A stretch of 64,000 nucleotides of DNA. Origin: Stratiolaelaps scimitus. Lineage: Eukaryota; Arthropoda; Arachnida; Mesostigmata; Laelapidae. Under the pieces are notes generated by a model that saw nothing but the letters and a program-made list of their open reading frames with translations, did not search any database and was not told the DNA's origin. Below, in pieces: positions 11,422 to 25,700 of the stretch. A program made the position numbers and the translations under genes. The stretch lies in contig JABWDB010000002.1 in NCBI GenBank assembly GCA_019614645.1, forward strand, positions 26,711,501-26,775,500, written 5' to 3'. Numbering within the stretch: position 1 is the first letter of the stretch; each line of letters begins with the position of its first letter.

Positions 11422-14400
11422 GTAAGTAAGTTAATCTCTCATCATGAAGGTGACTGGTAATTCAAAGAGAACGAAAGAATGGCTTTTTTTGAAAGGGCAA
11501 ACGCAAATGGTGCCGACATAATAAGGTGATATTTTTGATACGCTGCTGAACGACTCCCTCCTCCATGAAGCATCCCGCACCCGATAGACCTGTTGCGCAT
11601 CGGACTTTGACGCGGATACAGCGACACTACAGTAATGCAGGTATACTCCATAGAGTTGAGGCAATCCCTCCGGCTTCTACAACCTGGCCAAATCGTAGAG
11701 AAGAAACGATCAATTATAAATGAATGTACAGAGTTGTGATTTATTCAACAATTGTTCTGGCTGTCACAGAACATAGCCATGTTTAAATTACTTCGCAAGT
11801 TTTGTGAATGTTTCTATTTAACAAAGGTGAGTTTTCTATAATAATTTTATTATTGTTGGATGATATTAATGAAATGGTACTCATCGCTAGAGAGATAGCG
11901 TTAAGGACCTGTTGGATAGGGGGAGGGGAACTAATTATTTGCTAAATTAATTGTGTAAGTCATGCGCATACAAGCATGGGTGCGTTTAAAGATATATAAA
12001 AAAAAATTAATTTAAAAATAGAATTTTCAAATGGGGATCTCCACGCCCCCTACACCTGTCAATGCTAACACGCATAATAGCTACGCCCGTCGGCTCCACT
12101 TGTTGGAAAGCAGAAGGGCTTGCACCTCTCGAAGGTCGTCGTGAGCAGAAAGTTAAATCGAGCGATTGATCATGGCTCCGCCTGATGAGCGCGAGAAGAC
12201 CCTGCGGAACTGAACGTGAGCCTGAAAGTAGAGTAGATCACGCGAGGGCCATCGCGGGCAATTGGGTGGATCAATGTTAGGCTGGTCGGTCCCACCTAGT
12301 CTAAATGAATCAGATACACCAGGGTTGATCAACCAAAATTAATCACCTGTCCTGGACAAAAAATCTTGACGGTCGATAGCAGAAACAACTATGACACTCA
12401 CAGGTACGATAGAGCTTTGGTTCGCAACGGCGTTAACACGCCATCACACTTAAGAATCACAATAGTTGCAGTTCCTTAACTTGTCCGGCGTGTCATTGTG
12501 ATACGTCCCAAACATTGGTTTTTCAAAAAAAACGTTTATTGACTTAAATATTGTATTTCCATCATCCCTTGTCGATGAATTTTAAATTTTGCTGGTGGCG
12601 TTGAATCCGCTCCGCCTGGATGAATGGGAAGCGGCCAGGTTACAGCTACACTGCGATATAATATTATATAATAAGTGGACGATTTAAAGGCACAGTTGAA
12701 GGAAAAACGGCACAGAAACGGATGATCTGTTGTTGATCATCAATTGTTGTTGCAACTATAGCGAACTAGGTACCACTTCGGCCTTCCAGCCGAAAGTCCG
12801 ATGGTTTTCCTAGGAGTGTCCATCCTTTAGCAGGGACTCACAGAGGCCGCATGAGTAACGGCCTGTTACAGCGACTATCACATCCAAATTAGCTCTCACC
12901 ACTCCACAAAGGAACAAACAATTTAATCAATCAATCAGTGTAGCGGCGATAATGCTGAGAGATTTCACCTCAATAAATAGAGGCGATACAATTGTCATCT
13001 GAGTGCCTCACATTCCCGCTTCAGGGCTTCATCTTCAAAGTGAGTTATGGCTTAACTCTCGTTTGTGGTCCGGTAGACATCGTTTTTGCAGATTTGGATA
13101 TGAAATACTTACCACTGATCCTTTTATAGCCCTTGTCTTTTTATTACTCATGATCGCTCGGAGTCAATGACTGCGATGGCGCTCCATAGAACCTCCTTTG
13201 ATAGGAACTGTGTCTGCCTTCACCAATCTCGAGTTATTAGGCAAATAACGCAATTCAGGTTCACCCTAACACAAACGTACTGCATTTCGACAATCGAGTA
13301 CCCTGTGATTTCAAGTAATCCCCGTTCTAGTTCTTGTATCTCTTCCGTGTGCGACGTCCTTAGGCGCGTCATCGCAAACGAAACAAACCTCTGCTTGGAG
13401 TTGAGAGTAAATCTCGATCTGGAGTGGCAAGTAGACTATGTGAGACCTTTGTCAGTTGCTCCGGGCAATCCGCGTTGAATCGTCCACATGTTTAGAATGG
13501 AAAAATATGCCATAAAACTTTAACACAGCTACTTGACATGTCCCTTTGCGAATGGTTATGTTGTTTACCCTGTCGAATACACCCAAATTTTCATTGGTGT
13601 CCGTAAAGAAAACCGTTAAAGTGTACGCTGTACACATCGTGAGAGGCTTGAGATACGTTATTTCAGGCACGTATCTATAGACGGTGCTATCATACAATAG
13701 TCAACGTCTAATGAAACAACTTTTGTCTGAGATGAAGTTGTTCTCTACCAGAATATACAGATGAGGTTGCCTGCAGGCTCATGGATTTATATTGCAGGTA
13801 TCAATGACAAACTACAAAAGGGGCGATAATCTTTGTAACTTCGATCTTAAGCGCTAAAGCAGCGACAAAGCTGATGATTATCTTGACATATAGGTTTGTC
13901 GAAGGTCATTTTTATCATATACTATTATAGTTGCATATATCTACAAATTGTATGTAAGCATATAAATAATCAGAATGACAGGTAGGTATTTGAGTTTCGA
14001 GTACTGACACTCGAGATTCCATATATTCCATCGTGCGAAACCACCCTCACCGTGAACGTAACAGCCCTTTATAATATCATCGATTACATCGGTTTCAACG
14101 AATCGACTAGAGCACAACTCAGAGCATCCTTGTTTTTCATAAAGCATGATCGATCTCCCCATTCTCCAGTCAAGATGACGCTCACTCTGCCCAAGCCAGG
14201 GCTTATCTCACGTAGATATCGCTATTGACCTTAATTTTGCCATTTGCACAAGTGGAAAAAGGTGAATAATACCTCAGCGTGGCCAGGATAGGCAAGAACG
14301 ATGGATTCCGTGCTCCCTCGATCTAAATGTTCTCTTTCCTGCTCGATTGTTCCACTCGTGTTTCTTGTACAAGGGAGAGCCTGCAGACTAACTACTCAAT

Positions 14401-17400
14401 GGCTCAATGTTTTAACATGCCAACCAAAAACGACGATCGGCTATCCGGCTATGCGATCGTCGGAGAACCCTCATATATAGACGCTGGGAAACATAGAGAA
14501 TATATATATATACAAGTGTCTGGGAGAGCAAGTGTTATTTTGTTATTTCACTTCGTTTGATGCCGATTCATTTGCTATAGCATTTATTCATTAAGTGGAT
14601 ACTCAGAATGATAACTATTAATGTGCATCCTGCTTCATAATGAAACGGTTTTGAGACTAATTGTCTCAACCGTCGCGACCAACGCATAAGCAACGGCGGG
14701 AGAGAACGTCTCTGTTGAGTTGTATATATATATATATATTTGTGTGTGTGTGATCAGCGATTAATTTTGTTGATTATAGCTTAGAGCGTACAAAGTTCAT
14801 GTTGTACTACCAACGTCAGCGATAGCAGTGGTCTGATCTGATTGCTAACAGTGGTATCAAACGCATGATATAGTATGAGTGGTTCTTCCCGCTCCACGCT
14901 ATTGTCAGTCGCTCTAATCGTCGCGATACCATGCTTGAAACCCCTTTAGTTTTCTCAGAGCTAAGCAAACACGCTCTCGTCTACCGCTTGTCACCAGTAT
15001 GGGGCTACCTTCCTCGTAAACTGCGAGTACTTGCATCCACTAGGTAGTTTGTCACCGAATTATTAAAACATATTAATTACGATAAAAATCGCGCACGATT
15101 AAATTGCGAATTAGAGGAAAATACAGCCAAGTTTTGTATATATATATATATATAAAATACAGCCGACAAAACATATTTCGACCCCTAATCCACGAGCAAA
15201 TGGGACTGTCCGAAGGGAAACATAGTCCTATTGAAATTTGAGTAAACCAGCATCATAAGCTTGTGTTTGTTGTCGTATAGTGTAAACGAAATAAACGAAG
15301 AGGGTGAAGCAGATAATTATACTGTACCTTATGTTATGCTTGCCACATCTGTATCTTATTCTTCTGCTGTTAGTTGCGGTGGTAGCAGTTATAGTATTTT
15401 TATTATTATTATTATTGTGTACTCAGAAACTCTTTAGTGGCGCCGGTGAGGAGTGTGTGTGAGGCCGGACGTAACTACCTTGAGGACGAAGACCCACGCA
15501 TCAAGTTCCACAGTTTCAGTATCCAGTCCGGGCTTTCAATAGAAGAACAAGAACAACTCGGGGGCTAAACAACATCAATCTACTGTTGTAATGCGCTTAG
15601 CAAGCCATCTCTGACACCCGAATTCGAAACTGAACAGATGCGCTTCCGCTATTGAGATGTATTCATTCGAAAGAGCAGCCAGCATCGAATTTCATACAGC
15701 ACTTCAATGTCGTTGCATACAAACAGTCCCCGGAATGGTTTAGACAGCAACGTCCGTATTTCCGGGAGACAGAGCTTATTTCTTGCTGTCCAATAGTATA
15801 AGAAGCCATGCCGCTGAAAGAACACTTACTATGTTTCGTATGCCGCAGCAGGTGATATATCATGTACACAGTTTAGTCTGCGTTCGTAGGCAGGGTGCCA
15901 ATATAGCCAATAGACTTAAAGGCTTACAGTAATCCTCGAACATCATAACAGGTGTACAGGCTCATGTAGCAAACTAGTCTAGTTACGCTTTAATATAAAG
16001 CACCCCCGCTTGCTGTATCACTAAAGCGTGAATGAGCCACTTTTGCTCGGCATGATGTACAGGCATAGTGCACGCAGTCCTGTACAAGGTAAACAGTTTA
16101 TCTAGGTAGAAACCAACCTAAAGATTTTGACCTAAAACTACAATTGGTGAGGTAATTCCTCAGTCATCAATATCAGCTACAAGGTGATAAAGATGATCTG
16201 CTTTTCAATTGTTTAATCTTTGAAACATTCTATGAAACATATAAATTCATACCAAGCAAAAACCAAAAGTAAAGCTTTATTGGTTTATTAAAGGAATGCA
16301 GTATTATCATGCAGTACTTATGACGTTGACAGCATTGACCGACTGGTGGTAGTAACATTTGCATATTTGACACATCCCGTGTCGCACAGGCAGGGCAGTC
16401 ATGCTTCGTATCTGGTGCCGTTTTCTGATTGTACATATGATGTTCTACTTGTTTAACCTATGAAACTAAGCGCATTTTCGATTTCTGAGACTTGATGTCG
16501 ATAATTAACGCAGGATTCCAAAATGAAAGACAACGAATCACTCATGTGACGCGAATTCGCATTAAGAAATTCGCCACACCACCTCTCCTATCCATTACAA
16601 CCTCCCATACTGCCGGGCCATCTCATACGGCTTTCTATGGGTATTCCTGGAAACTTTATATGTATGCCAGCCATATACGCACTCATATTCGTATGTGGAG
16701 TTGCACCAAAGGCTTTAGCCAATCAGTCAGTCACACCGGCAAATACTCGAGCACACACGTAATTATGGCAGACATACATATTGACGGATCGACAGTCACC
16801 GTCCTCTTCAGGTGTGCACGCACTATTCCGGTGTCTCTGTACGTAGACTTTATGACAGACAGGCCAGCGTTATCTGCACGTCTCCCTACGTGTTCATATT
16901 CACGTTTATAAAGTACACCGCACGTCAAGGGCGTGAAGGCCACGGTGATACATGTGTCTAGGCGGAGAACCGGAGGAATGTGGCATTTCAATTAACACAG
17001 GCAGGGGGTATACGATCACGTATCGACTACACGAGTCGTTGTCGTCATAAAACGACGCCATCGTCAGCTCCGCCTGAAGTGTCGCCTGAAGGGTTGCCGT
17101 TACTCTCCTTCGAATCGTATGCCCTTCGATCGTCGAAATGTATCATGAACAACTTTATACACCGAGGCTACCGTCTATGACTTTCGTCCTTGATTTACAG
17201 GTGCAGTCTGCCACAATGATACGACATTGGATGTTCTACACACGTATATGCATACCTACACCATACATCTGATACGTCAATGAACAAACACTCTGAACGG
17301 AATATGGCTAAAGGGCACGAAACAACTATTTTCTCGGAAGGTCACAGTTTCGTCTTGGTAATTTTTTTGCATGGCGAAATGGTCCTTGCTGAATTCAAAT

Positions 17401-19740
17401 GAATCGATCATTACGGCCGTGTTTGTACTTAGGAGCTGCACGCCAAAATTCGAGGATGCATCACTTCCGTTGTGATTTTGCATCCACCAAAACCACACCG
17501 TGGTTCGAACACTTACTCCAGAGATTTCTAGATCGAGCCCGGTGGCGTGGTGCATTCGTATGCACCTTGCAATCGGAAGAGACACGAAGGTGGACGAGTT
17601 CGATCCCCACCGTTGCACATTTGCATTTAAAGGGGTTGTCCGTCTTATGAAGCAATATCGACAGCAGTACCGTGGACGTTAAATTTAAGCTGTGAATCAA
17701 GCCGGAAATTGTTTAGAGCGTACTAAATAGTGAAAGTGAGTTCTTGAGCTATATAGTACTTGTGGCAAGAAAATGTTTATGTACAACCGGGGAAATTATA
17801 CCGAACAAGGCCTTACTCAGGACAATGGGGTATATATCTTTCCCTACGAGTATCTTATCTCTTCATGAAACAGACGATTTAGATTTGACGAACCTGCTGC
17901 AATGCCCCCCAGCATCGAACGTCCGCCGCATATCAAATATGTCACCTAGTCAATACAAGTTTTACTTATACAACGAAATGTCCTAGTGCGTATTTAATCC
18001 CCAACGATACATTTGATAGGCCCGGACGTGTAAAAGACAATAGAGTGAGACCTCTCGTCCAAAAGGACAGAGCTCGCGAGGGCCGATGAGGAATCACCTT
18101 GGTTTGTATTTACAGCTAGGAGTTCCCGTTTTTAGAATATGACACAACCAAAAGATGGTTAGAACGGCCACCACGAGTATTATTTCTGGAAGACCCTAGA
18201 TCACAAATATTAAACAAGAAACAAATCATGCAGGATGTTTGAAAATGTGCAGGCAATAGAGATACTCGCCATAGGAGCGGAACGGCAAAATGTTCAGAGC
18301 TTTAGACAAAGCACCACAAGGCTCTGACGGAGGGAGAGGAAGCAAATATCGTTATGGTTTTATTGCTTTTTAACAAATATCGTCATGCTTTTATTACTCT
18401 TAAGCTAGAGCTTTATAACTGTAATTTAGAGCGAACTATTCAACACCATACTCCATACGTAAGCGCGAAAAGTGCGTCATATACGGGTAGGCGTTGTGTT
18501 GTACCCAGGAGTTTTCGAACTCTTGAACGACCTGCTATGGCAGCAGCTAACTAGGGATGAAGTTGGCATAAGTGCGCGTCACCATACAGGTGCTCATTCA
18601 GATAGGGGATAAGCAGGAGCCGAAGAAACTCTGAAGATGGGTGCCCGCTTTTATATTCAAAAGGTCACCGTTCACGGTCGACCCGACCTTGGGATCCGAG
18701 TGATTGAGTAAAAACAAACACTCAATTGCGTAGTTGCTTCACAAATAATTGGAAAGTCTCAAACTATTCGAGAACGTTGTCGATCTTCGGTAAATATTAT
18801 GTTCGCGTGCGGATGGATGTTATTGAGATAAACACTCCCCCCGCCCCTCCCCTCTAGTCAATATACGTTTTGAAATGGTTCACGTCGCAAAATCCAAATA
18901 CATATCGTCATTCCGAAGGTGCCTTCAAAACTGAAAAATGTTTCTTTGGGGTCGACCACCCGATTATTAATAGATAACATCGGTTCACTTATGTTGCGCA
19001 ATGTAGGGTCTGCATAATTTGGATGAGCAATTTTAGGAAGCAATGAGCTTCAAATATGCTAGAACAGTGTATTGGACAAACCCCTATCTTGCTTCTTAAA
19101 TAATCCAAAGTCTGCTTGTGGCCTCTTCTTTGTCTCTTCTGGGTCCGTTGATCTTCCGATACCTGTTATCCATTAATGAGTAAGTAATTTTAATAGTCAT
19201 TAACATTGCTACTTTTAACGGCGCCCGTATGCTTTGTTCACGGACATCTCTACAATATGTGGCCCAAACATAACCTTGAATCTTTCGTACTCTGTGCTCT
19301 ATTCTTGGCTACAGATAGGAGAGATTCGTTGCTTAGTCGTTCGCTCAAATGAATTCACTCACCCATTTACTCACTCACGCGAGTTGCAAACGATGTTTTA
19401 ATTTAGACTAAGTTAATTTATAAACTACGCTGACTCATGAGCTGCATATAATCAGGCAGGTAATTTCGATAAGATGGTTTCACATTACGCTTTCACATCT
19501 CTCGCTCTCTCGTGTTCGTTGTCATTGTGAAATTATTCATACCTGCATAAGGAACTTTGGGTCGATTAGACCTTCAGTTCATAAACGGACGGATGTCAGA
19601 AACGTATCTAGTAATTCTCGTTTTTTCTCTCGTTTGCCCTCGTTCGCTCTCATTCTCTCTATTTTCCTCACTATCGCGCCAGCCAGCTATCTAGGCTTTC
19701 TTGTTCACTCGAACACAATCAAAATACCTCCTTTGTCTCA

Positions 19741-19783
<43 letters not shown>

Positions 19784-22700
19784 GGAGAGATAGAAGTCTC
19801 TTGTGAGGGTAGAAGCAAGCTGTTACCTCGTTCGCTCTTCTCCCTTCCTGCCTGGCCCATGTGTTGCTGAACCAGTAGCTAGATATCTAACTCTGCCTGA
19901 GGAGGGTGGCACTATGTGTCACGAAGACATCGCCTCAGATCCCGCCTGCTCATAGGAGCGGACAGGCGTGCCAAAGTCGGCCCCGAGTCTGTTCTAACCT
20001 TGTCGAGTTTCTGGCCGGGTTGTTAAGTGGGCAACCACCACTTTAGTCGCCGATCATGGATGAATGGAGGAATCAAGACACATTTATCTGGTGGTTGCGT
20101 GCCCGTTCGTACACACATCATAGGCGTCATACAACGACGACAACGACAACAACAACTACTATGTATAATATTATTCCACAGCACGCTCTCGGTGCTGTGT
20201 TATTTGGGTCTGCTCGTGGGTTTCGGCACGCCGGCCGGCTGGCAGAGCGAACTTGCGTTTTGGGTAACTTGGCTGTCCGTGGCTGATGTTGGCTAAGGGT
20301 GAGATGTCGTGAGGCTGGTAATTGTCCTTTTGCACCAGGTTAGCCCCCTGCCACCGAGCCAACCATTCGTGCTTCGTCTAGCGTCGGGGATCATGGTGGT
20401 GGTGGCAGCAGTAGCGTTAGTAGAGTAGTATTAGTTGTAGTCGTAGAGGTAGTCGTATGGCTTGTTGGCCTGTTGGGAAGCCTGTCGTCCCCGTGACACC
20501 TGATATTCTCTCCGCTGGGATTGGTGGTCTAGGGCTGGAGTTTTTGGGATGTGAGGCAGATCAGAGAAGGCGAAGAGAGAGAGGATAAATAGAAGGGGGT
20601 ACGAGGGCAGAGTCAGAGTCGGTGACAGTGAGCGAGAGAGTGTTTGAGGGTCAAATCTCCCTTCAGCGTCAGCCTGTCGGTGTCTGAGCGGGTACACACA
20701 CACACACACGCACATACGACACCAGATGGACAGTAGATCAGATCGAAGAGGATCGGATTCCGCGAGAAACCAGAATACGGGACAGCAAGAGATTGACGAT
20801 GATGATACGACTGCTTCGACTACTACTACTTCTGCTATTATTACTTTCATCACTTCCTGGCCACCAAGTTCTGTTGTATCATACTTAAATATCATACTAT
20901 TGTCATCATTATTATTATATCGACAGCGCTATCACTGTCACCGTTCAACGGGTCGTCCCACACACGGATATACACTCCTGTTGATTCGTAAGCCAAGTGC
21001 ACGCTACATACAGACGCCTGAGTACACAGTGAAATCAACCGCCGAACTCGCCATAGGCTTGTTCGTATATTCTGGACGATACTCACTCTTCAGGGTTCTA
21101 CTGGACATTTACAATGGAACACAACAAACCTTTGTAGCGAAGATTGAAATGTAACGCCACCATTGTGTGCATATAGCAAAGCAACTATTCTATAAGCATG
21201 GGGTCAGTTAGATGTGTGATTGCGAGTGGGTGACCAGTGCATGGGTCTTCACTCCGGCAGATTTCTCTCGTTGTCAGATGACGCCAGGCATTACACTCGA
21301 CGAATTCGACTCTGGGCTCGGGGGGTCGCGTTTCACTTCTTGCTACACTCGTTTGATGCCAATGAAACGCAAGAGTCACAAGAATCTTGCCCTAGATTTC
21401 TTATCGACCTTCGTAGCCGCAGGAGATCCGAGGCAATGCGACACCATCTCATAGTGTAAAGAAGCGTAGTTTGAAACGTCTGTTTTTAGTATGAATAAAA
21501 TATGAAAATTTCATAAAATGAGAAGAAAAGCACATTCTGATTACATTACTACACTACCGGAAAAATAACGCTTCTTGAGAATTTTCTAGATAGCACTTGG
21601 TATGTTCAGATGTGTATGCAAATCTCGTCACTGCTCGTATTTGCTGTGTTTGTCATTGATTAACAATTATTAATTTAACCACATGAATGGTATGATCATT
21701 CATTAAGCTTGAATCATTCGCAGGCGACAAAAATGCAGAAACGTGACAAAACAAACCGTAAAAATACGTGGACTGTTTACATTGGTATCATCATGCTTTG
21801 ATATCTCATGATATCTGCACGATACCCATTTAGCAAATTTCAGACCTCAAGGTCAATATTAACCAAGCACTGCTTTTACCGTGGATAATATACCCCTACA
21901 GATGCTGTAGTTGTTGTTGTTGCTGCTGCTGTGGCTATTGCAACTGTCATCAACAGATAATTCTGTTATATATGTATGCTTATCGTAACAGCGTGACGTC
22001 GGCGACTGGAAAATTGTCGAAATATTCAAATCACGAAAATCGACCCAGGTGGGGCCCTTAAAATTGCCAAAAGTCGTAATAGTTGCAGCGCTATTCACAT
22101 ACAACATATGCTATGGTATAATATACATAAAATACAAGGCCGTAGTTTTTTCGGACCGCACGACAGCACTTCGCCTGATAGTTTTGGAGTCTTGGCGTGA
22201 GGATTTTGCACCGATGGTCATCGATCCACGTTGTTCAGTATGTGTCTCAGAGGTCGAACGGGGTCCATCTGTTATAGAAAGGCTCCTGTGAGAGCACCAT
22301 CGAACTGCCTACCTATATAAACAAGATGAGGTGATTTTTTTTAGATATATTTTTCCGTTGAGACTGAACCTGGACCTCCACAATTGAGTTTCAGATCAGA
22401 ATAACTCGGAGAACAATCTGCGTTATCGCTGGAATCAAAGTGATGGAGAATAGTTTTATATTAGATGTACATCATAAGTTATAGCTCACTGTATCTGATA
22501 TTCTGATGTTCACGATTGGTCAAACATTCACTGCCGCAGTGAAGCCTGCTTGAACGGGTATGAGCAGTAAGAAGGTGCTACACATAATCGGTTTCGTCCT
22601 ATTGAGTGGGATCTATTATAGTGGATAAATACGTCAGCGGGTGGATCAAATATGCTATGGCAAAACAAAAGTGGTGCATTTTATATGGTGGGAATTACAT

Positions 22701-25700
22701 AAAGCATGTATATAGTGGTATATGAAATACTGTGCGTTCGAATTATCAGAGAAAATAGCAGCTGAGAATGGTTGTTTACCGAATACAGAAGCAGTCCCTC
22801 AGAATAGAGGCGTTGTTAGGTCATGGCTTGTCAGCCTCGTCGGTAGATGTTATCTACCTACCGAAATATCTAGTGACGCCTCCGTTGTCACCTTAGTTCG
22901 TTGTTCATAGAAAACAACGAGCAGAGCTGCTGTCACTGCTCCACCCTAACCGTTGTAACCAACGCATCAATCTTTCCTTAAATCGTTCGGTCCGCCCCGT
23001 TGTAGAGGTTTTTGCGTTTACAGCCCACAGTTTACTACATTTCGTAAATGGGGGTTTACGATGTTCGATGGCAAGGATCGGTTCGATTTTTGGAGGATCC
23101 AGGAGTATTTGTTTAGAATTTCGTTTTTACTTGAACGAATCAGTCAATGGACGTGTTAATTTAATGACTGAGATGCTAATGACAGAATACCTTAGATATA
23201 GGATTCTTCGAATTAAAATACTCCAAATTTGGTTCATACGTAGCGGTAAATGTCAATTGTGATATAAACAGGTCAATAAAAATCATTCGCGCAAAGCCCT
23301 GCTTAATCACCATCGGCAAAGGCTACTATTCGAATGGTTCGTCTATCACACGAAACTGAGAAGGAGCACTTTGCATAGACTGGTTAAGGTTCGACCACTT
23401 AATCGGCAGGGTTTATTTTTCATCATCTCATCACTATCGTCTCTTTCTCTCTCCCTTTCTCAACCTCGAAATAGGATATTGTAGGTAATTGTGGTCGGTA
23501 ATAGCCAACCCTATCAGTTATATAATAGTACCTCCTGAATTCCGAGCTCATGAGAAAAACTTAACCCGAGCAGTACATGCCCAACTATTATATCGGTTTA
23601 TAGCTGGTTGATACCTACTGCAGGAAATGAACGACGAATTTTATCGATTCAATTACGATAGGCCGCGGATCCCCGTGTTTGTACTCATCCTCTTCGGTCA
23701 GGCGATTCCAATCGTACAGTACTTACAGGAGGTCAAATTCGTATATATCTATCTAACTATTGTTATGACCACCATGCGCTGAGCATCAGTCTCTGTTAAA
23801 CGAATTTGCAAGGCAAAAAAATAAATAAATTTTCCGGTCTGACTTACAGCCAACATTTAAGGTTCACGGTACAACTTTTGGCATTGCTTCACAAGACGGA
23901 CTCCTTTAAATGCAGATGTGCAGCGGTAGGGATCGAAGCCGTGCACCTACGTGTCTCCTTCGATTGCGAGGCGCACACAGGAAGGCACAACGGCACCGTT
24001 CTTGATTTACAATCTATGGAAAATCAGTACTGCCCAACCGAACCCCCTATACTTCCCGCTCTACTGCTAGGGACAACATCGCAGCTACCGAACGTTTGTA
24101 GAGTCAGAGCCCCGTGACGTCATTAGAGCTTCTCCGTACATATAGGCTAAAGTCATTCACATGGGGAAGTTGTTCTGCAAATTGAAACGCCCAGCAGACA
24201 ATTCATTTGAGTTCATTAGCGTAAATTCAATGAAAGGCGTGCATTTTCGAAAACATTAGGAAACGACCCCTGCTAATAAGAATTGAATGATCAAACAGGG
24301 AAATAAATAATTACATTAACCTCTACATTGAGCTCTAATGCACAACAACGGACCTGATTGATTCCTATGTTTGGATACACAGTCTCCGTTTACGTAGATG
24401 AATGAATAAATTACAGCAATAGCTGTAGGCAGACAACGTCTAACAAAGTCGCAATTCTCTGCTGACTCGTTTGCCCACGCCGCCCTGGTTTGCAATTATA
24501 TCGAATATTCCATCGTGCTCAGGTTATCCAGAATGACGCTCTTAGGGGATATGTTCGGCTTTAGCCGCTGAGTTTCTATGAGGAACCTTTATAAATCGTA
24601 CGAGCTACTCCCGGTAGATAAAATTTATACGATGCGTGTCGCCCTTCTCGCCTTGAAAATGACGAGGGATCTTATTACACCGGAGCTCGTCTTCCCGCTC
24701 AACGCTATCGCCAGCCACTCTAATCGTCGAGATGTTTCTAACCCCTTTAGTTTTCTCGGAGTCAAGCAAACGCGCTCTAGCCTACAACTTGCCATCAGTA
24801 TGGGGCTCCCTTCCTCGTGAACTGCGAGTACTTGCATCCACTAGGTAGTTTGTCACCGATTTTTTAAAACACATTAATAAAGTGTAAATACCGTAGGTTA
24901 TGAAATCTATGTATATATGTACAAACAAATGATGTTATGATGTTCTAAATGTTTGTGACACCCTTTTATCATTATTTTATTACGAGAACTTAAGCATTAC
25001 TGGAATTGCAGTTCAGCTAATAAACCACTATTTGTATTGTATCGTATACGAGTGGGAGTGGGTTATGGAGAATGTTCAAGCTTGATTTTGTGCTAACGTT
25101 CTGAAGCCAGATATTGAAGAAAGATGCACCATTCGGAGGCAGAGTAATTTAAATGTACAAATGTGTAAAATAACAACACTAGGTTCATTGTTGAGAAGAT
25201 TATTTAAGTATTAGTATCGGGACCGAGTGGCTCATGCCATTCCGTCCACAAGATAATCATTTTTTTTAGAGCTAATCCCATATGTACGTTGGCAATAGCC
25301 AGAAAATCTAAACAACCTTAATATTTGAATATTTCACAAAGATTCAACCTTTGTCGATATCCGGACCAGTCAGTAGATCACCCTCCCCTAGTTTACGTTT
25401 CAGTCTATGGGGAAGTGATTTCATGAACCTGACTTTTCTAGATATTTACGTGAGGGGTAGCTCTTACACAACATATGACTTCTTCTTGGCAAACACATGG
25501 CAGCCAACTCACATATTGTTAAACCGACCTTTGAAATAAAGCGTCATTTATTATTATTATATGTCGTTTTCGCCATGGTGTGTCTTCGTCGAGTCAAATC
25601 TACACAAGAAAAATCAAACTCGTCAGGGCTGATTTTAAGATCCCCGGCACATGGATAAAAGCGACCAAACAAACAAAGATACAAACTTAAAGCGCTCCCG

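Noticed and set aside
16492..16991. Overlapping long frames on both strands
   Set aside because: Neither is splice-bounded or recognisable; both disappear outside this locally GC-richer patch.
20431..20895. 154-codon minus-strand frame
   Set aside because: It contains CVCVCV and VVVV tracts from simple repeats and opposes an equally open + frame; composition effect.
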